Assembly (NCBI GenBank): GCA_015059715.1
Contig: SUZV01000010.1
Coordinates: forward strand, 41,621 to 105,620
Reading direction: 5' to 3'
From: Rikenellaceae bacterium
GTDB lineage: Bacteria > Bacteroidota > Bacteroidia > Bacteroidales > Rikenellaceae
DNA: 64,000 nucleotides
In this document: piece after piece, positions 25,634 to 34,687 of the stretch
Layout of the letters: the number at the start of each line of letters is the position of its first letter
Position numbering within the stretch: position 1 is the first letter of the stretch
Notes under the pieces: generated by a model
The model's input: the letters and a program-made list of their open reading frames with translations, nothing else
Told to the model about the DNA's origin: nothing
Database searches by the model: none
Made by a program: the position numbers and the translations under genes

Positions 25634-27715
25634 CTACTTAATCGTGAGCTCGTCGAGGAGCCAGCCAGCACCAGCATACTTCTCGATGATAAAGAGCACG
25701 TAGCGGATATCTACAGCGATGGTGCGCTGAAGCTCTGGCTCGAAGGCCACGTCGCCCGACATAGCCTCCCAGTTACCATCGAAGGCAAGGCCTATAAGCT
25801 CGCCCTTGGCATTCATCACTGGTGAGCCTGAGTTACCGCCTGTGATGTCGCAGTTTACGAGGAAGCCTACTGGAAGCTCGCCATTCTTGTCGGCATAGCG
25901 ACCATAATCCTTGGTCCTATAGAGCTCCTTAAGACGCTCGGGCACGGTGAACTCTACAGGGTTTGAGGGGTCCTCCTTGGCGATAACACCATCCAAGGTG
26001 GTGTAGTGCTGGTAGATAACGCCATCAGCAGGGCTGTATGGCAATACGTTACCGTAGGTTAGGCGGATAGTAAAGTTAGCATCCGAGGCCCACGCCTTCT
26101 CGGGCTGCATCTTCATAAGACCATCGATATATAGACGGTGGCCCTCGGCAAACTTGGTGTTAGATGCCATAATCTTTGGTACAAGCTGGCGGTAGAGCTC
26201 GATAATCGAGTTGGTAAGCTCGTATACGGGGTCTGAGGTGAAGGCCTGCTCGCGAGCCTCGTCGTCAAGCTCGGCGATAGACTTGTAGTCCTCATACGTG
26301 CTAAGCTTGGTGTTGTCGTAGAGCCAATCGACGTAGGCATCGCTGTTGCCACCAAACTGAGCGTCTATCTTGTTGTAGATAGAGGGCAGAAGTTCGTTAT
26401 TCTCGCGGTAAATCTGGAACATACGCTTAGCTACGGCGCGGTCAGCCGAGGCATCGTAGTCCTTATAGAACTGCTCGAAGTCTGCTATGCCGAGCATCGT
26501 CTGTATAACCTCTACAGATTGTAGGAAGGCCTCAGACAGATACTGCATCGTAGCACTCTCCTGGCGAGCTTCGCTCTGTGACTCGGCAATGAGGCGCAGA
26601 GCATCGACATAACGCTCCTCGGGGAGGGTATTCTTCTCGGCCCAAGCCTGGAACTGGGCCTCCTGCGCAGCCTTCTTATCGCGCACGTTAAGCTTCTCGA
26701 TGCCGCGCGACATACCTATAGAGTTCTTCCAGTAGTTTGCCGACTGGGCATACTTCGAGTCGTACTTGATGCGGATAGCCTGGTTCTCGTCCATAAACTT
26801 GCGAAGAATCTGCTGACGCTCGCCACGCACGTAGATGCGCTGTGGGTTGTCCACCTGAAGCATATAGTCAATCTCGTGAGAGGTCATATAACGCTCTGTA
26901 GAGCCTGGGAAGCCCATAATCATACCGAAGTCGCCCTCCTCGATGCCGTCAAGTGAGATGTCGAGCCACTTCTCGGCCTGATAGGGAACATTCTCCTCGG
27001 AGTACTCCGCAGGGCGGTTATCCTTGCCAGCATATACGCGGAAGATAGAGAAGTCGCCCGTATGGCGTGGCCACATCCAGTTGTCGGTGTCGCCACCAAA
27101 CTTACCGATAGAGGATGGGGGAGTACCTACCAAGCGGATGTCGGTATATACCTCATATACGAAGGCGAAGAACTGATTGCCACCAAAGAACGATGGAACG
27201 ATGATATCCATACCTGGGTACTCGGTTGACAGCTTGGCGATAAGTGTGTTCTTGTTTGTCGAAACTGCTGCCTCGTACTCCTGCTGGCTTGCTGTAGAGG
27301 GGATGTTGCCCTTAATATCGGCTGTCACGTCGAAGATATGGCGCACGAAGCGTACCGAAAGACCCTCGGCAGGGAGCTCCTCGGCGTTGTTCTGTGCCCA
27401 GAAACCATCCTTGAGGTAGTCGTGCTCTACGCTTGAGAGCTTCTGAATAGCGTCGTAGCCGCAGTGGTGGTTGGTAAAGAGCAGACCGTTAGGCGATACT
27501 ATCTCGCCCGTGCAGCCGCCGCCAAAGACCACGATAGCATCTTTGAGCGATGACTTCTCGGCCGAATAGATATCCTCGGCCTTGAGCTTGCAGCCGTGCT
27601 GCTTAAGGTCCTTGCTGTTCATCTTCTTGATGTAGGGTAGTAGCCACATACCCTCGTCGGCCACAGCGGTAAAGGTGATAGCCACCATAGCCACAAGTGT
27701 TAATAGTTTTTTCAT
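25634..27715 (-). CDS. S46 dipeptidyl-peptidase, DPP7-like
   Basis: A 693-residue exported serine exopeptidase that removes N-terminal dipeptides in the periplasm, central to peptide use by asaccharolytic or amino-acid-using Bacteroidetes. Signal peptide about 1-19 (VAITFTAVA). Chymotrypsin-like halves contain the catalytic His in TNHHCGYDA (about residue 90) and Ser629 in GNSGSPV, with the unusual helical domain between (about 280-560). The residue 18 after the catalytic Ser is Gly (FDGNW). In P. gingivalis enzymes Gly at this place marks DPP7 (hydrophobic P1) and Arg marks DPP11 (Asp/Glu P1), so DPP7-type specificity is inferred. A paralogue with Arg lies at 59.9-62.0 kb. Confidence 0.93.
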   Translation of the reverse strand: MKKLLTLVAMVAITFTAVADEGMWLLPYIKKMNSKDLKQHGCKLKAEDIYSAEKSSLKDAIVVFGGGCTGEIVSPNGLLFTNHHCGYDAIQKLSSVEHDYLKDGFWAQNNAEELPAEGLSVRFVRHIFDVTADIKGNIPSTASQQEYEAAVSTNKNTLIAKLSTEYPGMDIIVPSFFGGNQFFAFVYEVYTDIRLVGTPPSSIGKFGGDTDNWMWPRHTGDFSIFRVYAGKDNRPAEYSEENVPYQAEKWLDISLDGIEEGDFGMIMGFPGSTERYMTSHEIDYMLQVDNPQRIYVRGERQQILRKFMDENQAIRIKYDSKYAQSANYWKNSIGMSRGIEKLNVRDKKAAQEAQFQAWAEKNTLPEERYVDALRLIAESQSEARQESATMQYLSEAFLQSVEVIQTMLGIADFEQFYKDYDASADRAVAKRMFQIYRENNELLPSIYNKIDAQFGGNSDAYVDWLYDNTKLSTYEDYKSIAELDDEAREQAFTSDPVYELTNSIIELYRQLVPKIMASNTKFAEGHRLYIDGLMKMQPEKAWASDANFTIRLTYGNVLPYSPADGVIYQHYTTLDGVIAKEDPSNPVEFTVPERLKELYRTKDYGRYADKNGELPVGFLVNCDITGGNSGSPVMNAKGELIGLAFDGNWEAMSGDVAFEPELQRTIAVDIRYVLFIIEKYAGAGWLLDELTIK

Positions 27716-27756
27716 GGTTTTTATTATTAGTTCTGTTTACGTATTATTTCGTCAAG

Positions 27757-27764
27757 CAAATATA
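27757..27764 (-). promoter_or_regulatory. -7 element of the S46 gene
   Basis: Minus-strand TATATTTG, 42 bp before the start codon. The -33 element is not clear. Confidence 0.45.
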
Positions 27765-27974
27765 CGATAAAATCGCTAAACTATTGTGTAAAAGTAGAAA
27801 AATATTCTCCATCTGCCATTTTGACCACTATCTACTGCTTCGGTGTGACGCTTTGTCGTGATATCTCTCTATGGAGTGACAAAATTTCTTCTTTTTACGA
27901 TTGGCAACATTATTGTCGCAGCCTGTAACAGAACAAAAAAAATTGTAGTACATAAACCAAATAGATTATATAAT

Positions 27975-30569
27975 ATGAATATTAACACACTGACAATCAA
28001 AGCGCAGGAGTTGTTGCGTAGTGCTATGACTTTAGCGCAGAGCCGTAAGCAGCAGTCGCTTGAGCCGCTGCACATCTTAGCTGCGGCAATCTCGGAGGAT
28101 GACTCGCTATCGAGCTATCTGCTTAGCCGTGTAGGTGTTAATCCTAATCTCCTCAGGCGCGAGGTACGCGAGGCGTTGGAGCGTCTGCCACGTGTCGAGG
28201 GTGCTACGGGCGATATATTCTTCTCGCGCGAGAGCTCCGCTGTGGTGCAGTGCGCCGTAGACCTCACGCGCACGTTCTCCGATAGGTACGCCTCGGTAGA
28301 GCATATCGTAGCGGCCTTGGCCAAGGAGCGCAGCGCAGCACGCGACATATTACGTCATAATGGTGTCGACTATGACCAGCTAATAGCCGCCATAAAGGAG
28401 TTTCGCAAGGGCGCGACAATAGGCTCCGAGAGCGACGATATGGAGTTTGACGCGCTGGGAAAGTACGCCATAAACCTAAATGAGGGGGCCTCTATGGGTC
28501 GCCTCGACCCAGTGATAGGGCGCGATGAAGAGATACGCCGCGTATTGCAGATACTATCGCGTAGAACCAAGAACAACCCTATCCTCGTCGGCGAGCCTGG
28601 CGTGGGTAAAACGGCTATCGCCGAGGGCATAGCTCAGCGTATCGTAAATGGCGATGTGCCCGAAAACCTGAAGAACAAGGTGGTCTACTCGCTGGATATG
28701 GGTGCCTTGATAGCTGGTGCCAAGTATAAGGGCGAGTTTGAGGAGCGTCTGAAGGCTGTGGTCAAGGAGGTCGTGGCGGCCGAGGGCGAGGTGTTGCTCT
28801 TCATCGACGAGATACACACCCTTGTGGGGGCGGGTAAGAGCGATGGCGCGATGGATGCTGCAAATATTCTTAAGCCAGCATTGGCGCGTGGTGAGCTGCG
28901 TACTATAGGTGCTACGACACTTGATGAGTACCAGAAATATTTCGAGAAGGATAAGGCCTTGGAGCGTCGTTTCCAGAAGGTGATGGTCGACGAGCCATCG
29001 ATGGAGGATGCTATATCCATTATGCGAGGTCTTAAGGAGCGTTATGAGAATCACCACCGTGTGCGCATCAAGGATGAGGCTATTGTGGCCTCGGTAGAGC
29101 TGTCGCACCGCTATATCACCGAGCGTTTCCTACCCGACAAGGCCATCGACCTTGTCGACGAGGCGGCCTCGCGTCTGCGCCTTGAGATGAACTCCGTACC
29201 CGAGGAGATTGACCAGCTCGACAGGCGTATACGTCAGCTTGAGATTGAGCGCGAGGCGATACGCCGCGAGGATGACTCAGAGCGCGTGTCGCGCCTCGAT
29301 GTCGAGATTGAGGAGCTGCGTGGCGAGTATAACACGCTGAGGGCAAAGTGGCAGACGGAGCGTGACCGACTCCAGGAGCTTCAGCAGGCAAAGGAGGCTA
29401 TCGAGCGTGCCAAGATTGAGGCGCAGCAGGCCGAGCGTGCTGGTGACTATGGCCGCGTGGCAGAGCTACGTTATGGCACCATCGTGGAGCTCGAAAGGCG
29501 TGTAGCTACGCTCGACGAGGAGCTACGTATGGCGGCACCTACGGCGATGATTAAGGAGGAGGTCTCGGCAGACGACATTGCCGAGGTGGTGTCGCGCTGG
29601 ACGGGAATACCCGTTAACCGTATGCTCGAATCGGAGCGTGAGAAGCTGCTGCGTATGGAGGAGGAGCTACACCGTAGGGTTGTAGGTCAGCAGGAGGCTA
29701 TCGCTGCGGTGTCGGATGCTGTACGCCGCTCGCGTGCTGGTCTTAGCGATGGCCACCGCCCCATAGGGTCGTTTATCTTCCTCGGCAGCACAGGTGTCGG
29801 TAAGACCGAGTTGGCAAAGGCCTTGGCCGAGTTCCTCTTCAACGATGACCAGATGCTTACGCGTATCGATATGTCGGAGTATCAGGAGCGGCACTCCGTA
29901 TCGCGTCTGGTGGGTGCGCCTCCAGGATATGTAGGTTACGACGAGGGTGGTCAGCTTACCGAGGCTGTGCGCCGCAAGCCATATAGCGTGGTGCTCTTGG
30001 ACGAGATAGAGAAGGCTCACCCCGATGTCTTCAACACGCTGCTTCAGCTGCTCGACGATGGTCGTCTTACGGATAATAAGGGGCGCACGGTAGATTTTCG
30101 CAATACGATAGTCATTATGACCTCGAATATGGGTTCGCAGATTATCTCGGAGCGTCTGTCGGGAGCGCAGCAGGGCATCGACGACGAACTTTTGGAGCGC
30201 ACCAAGGGCGAGGTCATCGAGTTGCTTAAGCGCAGCCTCAAGCCCGAGTTTATCAACCGCGTAGATGAGATTGTTATGTTCGAGCCGTTGAGTAAGGCCG
30301 ATATCGAGAAGATTGTGGATATACAGCTTCGCTCGATAGGGCGTATGTTGCGCCATAGTGGCATAGAGTTTATCTATACGAGTGCTGCGCGACGCTACAT
30401 CGCCGATGTAGGCTTCGACCCCTTGTACGGCGCACGACCTATCAAGCGCACCATACAGCGCGAGGTGGTAAACACCCTCTCGAAGCGTATCCTCGCAGGT
30501 ACGGTAGACCGCAGTAAGCCTATTACCGTAGATGCCGACGACGAGGGACTTACGTTTACAAATGAGTAG
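27975..30569 (+). CDS. clpB: ClpB disaggregase
   Basis: Hexameric AAA+ chaperone that, with DnaK, pulls polypeptides out of aggregates. 864 residues from the ATG at 27975; an in-frame extension to 27858 is rejected because MNINTLTIKAQELL is the usual N-terminus. Clp_N repeats (about 1-145), first AAA with Walker A GEPGVGKT and Walker B LLFIDEIHTL, the coiled-coil M domain (about 410-525, with DQLDRRIRQLEIEREAIRRE), and second AAA with GSTGVGKT and VVLLDEIEKAHPDVFN. The presence of the M domain separates it from ClpA/ClpC. No CIRCE-like element was found. Its neighbour across a terminator is an Hsp70-type cluster, possibly a coincidence. Confidence 0.97.
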   Translation: MNINTLTIKAQELLRSAMTLAQSRKQQSLEPLHILAAAISEDDSLSSYLLSRVGVNPNLLRREVREALERLPRVEGATGDIFFSRESSAVVQCAVDLTRTFSDRYASVEHIVAALAKERSAARDILRHNGVDYDQLIAAIKEFRKGATIGSESDDMEFDALGKYAINLNEGASMGRLDPVIGRDEEIRRVLQILSRRTKNNPILVGEPGVGKTAIAEGIAQRIVNGDVPENLKNKVVYSLDMGALIAGAKYKGEFEERLKAVVKEVVAAEGEVLLFIDEIHTLVGAGKSDGAMDAANILKPALARGELRTIGATTLDEYQKYFEKDKALERRFQKVMVDEPSMEDAISIMRGLKERYENHHRVRIKDEAIVASVELSHRYITERFLPDKAIDLVDEAASRLRLEMNSVPEEIDQLDRRIRQLEIEREAIRREDDSERVSRLDVEIEELRGEYNTLRAKWQTERDRLQELQQAKEAIERAKIEAQQAERAGDYGRVAELRYGTIVELERRVATLDEELRMAAPTAMIKEEVSADDIAEVVSRWTGIPVNRMLESEREKLLRMEEELHRRVVGQQEAIAAVSDAVRRSRAGLSDGHRPIGSFIFLGSTGVGKTELAKALAEFLFNDDQMLTRIDMSEYQERHSVSRLVGAPPGYVGYDEGGQLTEAVRRKPYSVVLLDEIEKAHPDVFNTLLQLLDDGRLTDNKGRTVDFRNTIVIMTSNMGSQIISERLSGAQQGIDDELLERTKGEVIELLKRSLKPEFINRVDEIVMFEPLSKADIEKIVDIQLRSIGRMLRHSGIEFIYTSAARRYIADVGFDPLYGARPIKRTIQREVVNTLSKRILAGTVDRSKPITVDADDEGLTFTNE

Positions 30570-30603
30570 CGGTCTTATCTCTTGCCATCTCTACGATAAA
30601 CAA

Positions 30604-30636
30604 TATGGGTTGGCTAATCGAAGTAGCCAACCCATA
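30604..30636. terminator. Bidirectional terminator after clpB
   Basis: TATGGGTTGGCTA pairs with TAGCCAACCCATA, a perfect 13-bp stem between convergent genes; T-rich tail (CTGTTTC) on the plus strand. Confidence 0.8.
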
Positions 30637-30661
30637 CTGTTTCAGACTATATCGCACCCCT

Positions 30662-32812
30662 TTAATCGTCAATCTCGATATACTGTGCGCTAACGTAGGC
30701 ATCCTGGTTGAAGTACCTAATATGCGCAAAGCCGTTTGAGATGTTGTATACATCTATCCTATCGCCCTTGCGCAACGTGCCGACAACCGCAGCATTGCCC
30801 GTAGGCTCCTTGCGAACATTAAGGCTGCGCGCCGTACAAACATATGGCGTAGTGCTCTCAACGTACTCCTGCTCGACATAGCTGTATTTATCATCATCGT
30901 CACCATCAAATATCAGTGCCATAGCAGGTAGTATCTGTGTCGCAACGATGATTACCAGCGCGATGATGAAGGTCCAGCCATTGCTGAATATAAGCTTTAG
31001 CACCCACATCGCTATATTGGTGATTATGCTGATAGCAAACCACGCAATACCTGCGATAAAGAGGCCGATGATGCCCGCAATAAGCGCAACCCAGAAGCCA
31101 TCGTTTACCCACGTAGCAATAACCGAGATGATGTAGACAAGGCCGATAAGACCCATAATAACCGCCGATACGGTATCGGTATTATCCTCAAACCAGTCGC
31201 CTATGCGCGATATCTTGTAGTTGAAACGCGCCCAGCCCGACTCCGTACCATCCGACGTTGGATAACGCTTGCGCTCCTCGGGGATTCTGCCACCACTGCC
31301 AATCTTTGCGATGGCAGTGTAGAGCGTAGAACCCTTGTAGACGATGCGAACCTTGACGCTCTGCGACTCTCCATAGGCCGTACCCTCGCTATTACCCCAG
31401 CCTGGAAGGTAGTAGTCGCCAGCACCATTGATAGAGACCTCGCAGTTCATACGCTCCGAAGGCTTGTTCGCGTAATCGAAGAGTACGTCGAACTGAACAG
31501 TTCCGTAGAAGTTGTTCGATACGGTGATACGTGGCTGTAGATATGGAATACCTACGTGCAGGGGCTTGCCAAAATCGACGACAATATTACCCTCGTAGTC
31601 CGTAGCACCGAATATCATATTCGAGATGGCAGGAACCTTAGGTAGGCTCGGGTCGCGCTCGATATTTAGGCGACCAGACCATAGCGTCTTACCGCCTAAG
31701 CGTATGGCGTAGTTGATGTACGTATAGCTGCTGAACGCTACGCCACTCTTGCTGCCCCAGCCACCTATGACATACTCGCCCTTACCCTCGAAGTTTACGT
31801 TATGGGTGTAGGTGTCGCTATCGCCATCCGAGTACTTAAGATGTATCTCAATCTCCTGCGTGCCATAGTAGTTGCTCGTTACGATAAGCTTAGGGTTGAT
31901 ATACTTTGTCGTGGTGTAGAGCACCTTGCCAAAGTTGCTGATGATAGTGCCATCGCCATCGCCATTAGCAAATAGTACGTCGCTGATAACCAGTACCGTA
32001 TCGCGATTATGTGGCGTAGGTGTCGGCGTAGGTGTACGACGTGGCGTGGGCGTAGGCGTGGGCGAAGGCGTAGGTGTACGACGTGGAGGCTTGTTATCCT
32101 TCAGATACTTGGTCATCACCTCCTTAAATGACTTGAAGGTCGCCTCGTTCTCGTAAATCTTGCGTGCTACGCCACAGATATTCTTGCTATGCTCGATAAT
32201 TTCGCGGTTGGCCGAGTGTAGCTTGTGCGAGGCGATGAGCACCTCGATATACTCCTTGGCCTCATCCTTCATCGACGACGAGTAGCGAGGTCTGCGCCAC
32301 ATATCGCCAAGCTGCTCGATGGCCGTAAGCTCCGAGTTGTCCAATAGAGGGATTATATCCTCGCTCTTGAGGTACTGAAACGCCTTGGTCCACTTCTCGA
32401 CATTGCGGAGCATAATCACTGCGTCCTGATTGGGCACAGAGTTCTGCTGTGGTGTAGGCGTTGGCGTAGGTGTAGGTGTTGGTGTCGCCGTAGGCTTGTA
32501 GCCCATAGCGATGCGGAACTCGTTGAAGGTCGTGGCATCCTTGGTGTAGAATGTCTGCGCTAAGCCTCTGAGGCTCTTGCTCTTCTCGATAATCTCACGA
32601 TTTGAAGCGTGGAAGTTGTCGCACTGCTTGAGTATCTTTATCTGCTCCTCGCAGGCCGCCTTGTTAAACTCTTTATCTCTCCAGTAGTTGACAAGGAACT
32701 CTATCGCCGCCCTCTCCTCGGCAGCGAGTAGCTTGACTACCGCAGGGTCCGAGAAGTAGTCGCACGCCTTCTTCCAGTCATTAATCTTTTGTTGTAGTAG
32801 TGTCTTATCCAT
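30662..32812 (-). CDS. Membrane protein with duplicated helical and beta domains, TP linkers and SH3b tail
   Basis: A 716-residue protein of unknown function. Domains in order: helical module A (about 10-108), a TPTPTP linker (112-126), helical module B (about 133-238) clearly homologous to A (WKKACDYFSDPAVVKLL versus WTKAFQYLKSEDIIPLL; HASNREIIEKSKSLRG versus HSANREIIEHSKNICG), a second RRTPTPSPTPTP linker (245-268), two related beta domains (about 271-367 and 372-472; TVSNNFYGT versus VTSNYYGT), three or four membrane helices (about 530-635), an acidic patch DGDDDD, and an SH3b domain (about 653-716; ARSLNVRKEPTGNAAVVGTL). No signal peptide is present. It is downstream of a lidless Hsp70 and a GrpE-like gene on the same strand, but a terminator intervenes, so partial read-through or a separate promoter is expected. 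Confidence 0.8.
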   Translation of the reverse strand: MDKTLLQQKINDWKKACDYFSDPAVVKLLAAEERAAIEFLVNYWRDKEFNKAACEEQIKILKQCDNFHASNREIIEKSKSLRGLAQTFYTKDATTFNEFRIAMGYKPTATPTPTPTPTPTPQQNSVPNQDAVIMLRNVEKWTKAFQYLKSEDIIPLLDNSELTAIEQLGDMWRRPRYSSSMKDEAKEYIEVLIASHKLHSANREIIEHSKNICGVARKIYENEATFKSFKEVMTKYLKDNKPPRRTPTPSPTPTPTPRRTPTPTPTPHNRDTVLVISDVLFANGDGDGTIISNFGKVLYTTTKYINPKLIVTSNYYGTQEIEIHLKYSDGDSDTYTHNVNFEGKGEYVIGGWGSKSGVAFSSYTYINYAIRLGGKTLWSGRLNIERDPSLPKVPAISNMIFGATDYEGNIVVDFGKPLHVGIPYLQPRITVSNNFYGTVQFDVLFDYANKPSERMNCEVSINGAGDYYLPGWGNSEGTAYGESQSVKVRIVYKGSTLYTAIAKIGSGGRIPEERKRYPTSDGTESGWARFNYKISRIGDWFEDNTDTVSAVIMGLIGLVYIISVIATWVNDGFWVALIAGIIGLFIAGIAWFAISIITNIAMWVLKLIFSNGWTFIIALVIIVATQILPAMALIFDGDDDDKYSYVEQEYVESTTPYVCTARSLNVRKEPTGNAAVVGTLRKGDRIDVYNISNGFAHIRYFNQDAYVSAQYIEIDD

Positions 32813-32978
32813 CCTATTTTAAGCTAAAGGCGTGAAGCTGCCGAACAACTATCCTTACATGTGCCTACCGCTACGCTATGCGCCCAATGTTTTGACTCGA
32901 TAGCCGTAATGCACCCTTGCTTGTTATACAACTCCACAATGGGGGAGACCACAGCGCGTGGTCCGTAGAAGGCCTATA

Positions 32979-33009
32979 AAAGGGGGCTTAGCTTGCACTT
33001 ACCCCCTTT
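32979..33009 (-). terminator. Terminator after the Hsp70-like gene
   Basis: AAAGGGGG pairs with CCCCCTTT; on the minus strand the stem is followed by TTTTAT. It lies 25 bp after the Hsp70-like stop, within the 221-bp gap before the 716-residue gene. Confidence 0.75.
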
Positions 33010-33033
33010 CATACGACCAAATTACTTGCAGCG

Positions 33034-34623
33034 TTATACCGTAGCGTTGGTGATGAAGTTCTGAGACTCCTTAAGCTCATCCTCGCTCTTAACGCCAGCA
33101 ACCTTAAGCGTAAAGTCGATTACGTCGTTGTCGCGTGTAGCGTTTACACTGAGGATACCCTCGTTGTCGATGCTGAACGTAACCTGAATCTCTGTGCCCT
33201 TAGGGTGGTTACCCGTAATCTTGAGCTCCGAGATATCCTCCGTAGCCAACGTGCAGAAGCGGTCCTCTACAATGCGGTCATTCTCCTCGTCGGTAAAGTC
33301 GCTCTCGTAGATAGGCAGAACCACTGCGCTCTGGCCATCGCGCACGGTGACGAAGGTGCTCTTACGTGATACTGGCAGTGCCGAGTTAGCAAAGAGCATA
33401 TTCTCAACCTTGTTGTCGATAAGTCCGAGTCCGTATGTCTTACTTGTCACGTTTACCACACGTGTGCGGTCCTGCATAAGTGGTGCTGGACGGTCGCCCT
33501 CGCCACTCTGCCATGCCTCGACAGCCTGGCTATAAGCCTCGTTCATCGCGAAGATAGCGGCACCCTTAGCTACGCACTCGTCCGGATCGGTGATGTGTGT
33601 AGGAAGACCAAACTCGGCCTTTACGCGCTCCTCGACCTGTGGCATCTTACTACTACCACCTACTAAGATAATCTCGTCAATCTTGTCGTAACCCTTGCTC
33701 TTGGCAATCTCGATAATCTTAGCTGTTGCGTCGATAGTCTCGTTGAGCTTATCCTCTGTAATGGCGTTGAACGTCTCGCGTGGAAGCTCGAAGTTTACCG
33801 ACTTACCCTCGATAGAGAAGTTAATCTTGGCTGCCTGACGCGCCGTAAGGTTTCTCTTCCAGTTCTCTGCGCTGAGCAAGAGGTCATACTTGGTGTTGGC
33901 ATTTAGCGTGTCGAAGTCGTAAGATGTGCCATTCTGCGAGTTGAAGGTGTTGAGGACATACTTAGCAAGCTCCGTATCCCAATCCACACCGCCGAGGTGG
34001 TGGTCACCACCCGTAGCTACTACCTTGATAGCACCGCCATTAACGACGATGATGGTAACGTCGAAGGTACCGCCACCGAGGTCGTATACAAGGATTGTAC
34101 GACGCTCCGACACCTTAAGACCATAGGCGATAGCTGCTGCCGTAGGCTCGTTGATGATGGCAAGCACGTTGAGGCCTGCGCTGATACCTGCCTGCTTGGT
34201 CTGCAAACGCTCCTTGTTACCGAAGTATGCTGGGCAGGTGATAACTACATCCTTGATAGGCTCGGGGTTCTCGCCAAGGTCGTTGGCATCCTGTACTAAC
34301 TTCTTGAGGATGAGGGCCGAAATCTCCACTGGGTCGCAGTGGTATGGGGTAGTGTTCTTGCTCTTGTCGAAAGCCTCGTCGTTACCTATCTGACGCTTGA
34401 TAAACGATACGGTCTTCTCGGGCTCTACGGGGAGCTGGTTCTTTGCCTCCTTACCGACAATCATATTTGTCTCCGACTCGAAATATACTACCGAAGGTGT
34501 TGTTGAGTCGCCCTCGAAGTTGCGGAGTACGACAGCCTGATCGTACTTATCTACCTGCGAGATACAACTGTAGGTTGTACCGAGGTCAATGCCATATACG
34601 GCTCTACTCTTGTCATTTGCCAT
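33034..34623 (-). CDS. Lidless Hsp70 (DnaK-like) chaperone
   Basis: A 529-residue Hsp70, about 110 residues shorter than DnaK. The nucleotide-binding domain is intact (about 1-385): phosphate loop GIDLGTTYSCISQVD, phosphate 2 VYDLGGGTFDVTII, adenosine motif ILVGGSSKMPQVEERV. The beta-sandwich substrate domain follows (about 400-525; TYGLGLIDNKVENMLF, SIDNEGILSVNATRDN). The sequence ends right after it, so the alpha-helical lid and the C-terminal EEVD-like tail are missing. It is therefore a second, specialised Hsp70 rather than DnaK itself. The GrpE-like gene 64 bp upstream is a likely dedicated exchange factor. No DnaJ gene is nearby. Regulation is probably from the promoter before the GrpE-like gene. 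Confidence 0.92.
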   Translation of the reverse strand: MANDKSRAVYGIDLGTTYSCISQVDKYDQAVVLRNFEGDSTTPSVVYFESETNMIVGKEAKNQLPVEPEKTVSFIKRQIGNDEAFDKSKNTTPYHCDPVEISALILKKLVQDANDLGENPEPIKDVVITCPAYFGNKERLQTKQAGISAGLNVLAIINEPTAAAIAYGLKVSERRTILVYDLGGGTFDVTIIVVNGGAIKVVATGGDHHLGGVDWDTELAKYVLNTFNSQNGTSYDFDTLNANTKYDLLLSAENWKRNLTARQAAKINFSIEGKSVNFELPRETFNAITEDKLNETIDATAKIIEIAKSKGYDKIDEIILVGGSSKMPQVEERVKAEFGLPTHITDPDECVAKGAAIFAMNEAYSQAVEAWQSGEGDRPAPLMQDRTRVVNVTSKTYGLGLIDNKVENMLFANSALPVSRKSTFVTVRDGQSAVVLPIYESDFTDEENDRIVEDRFCTLATEDISELKITGNHPKGTEIQVTFSIDNEGILSVNATRDNDVIDFTLKVAGVKSEDELKESQNFITNATV

Positions 34624-34687
34624 AGTATCTATTGTTTTTATTATAAATTTCTAATAACTTATTTACGGTTCTTTGCGCTGCATCGTG

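Noticed and set aside
27858..27974. 39-residue N-terminal extension of ClpB
   Set aside because: Not family-like; the conserved N-terminus starts at the ATG at 27975.
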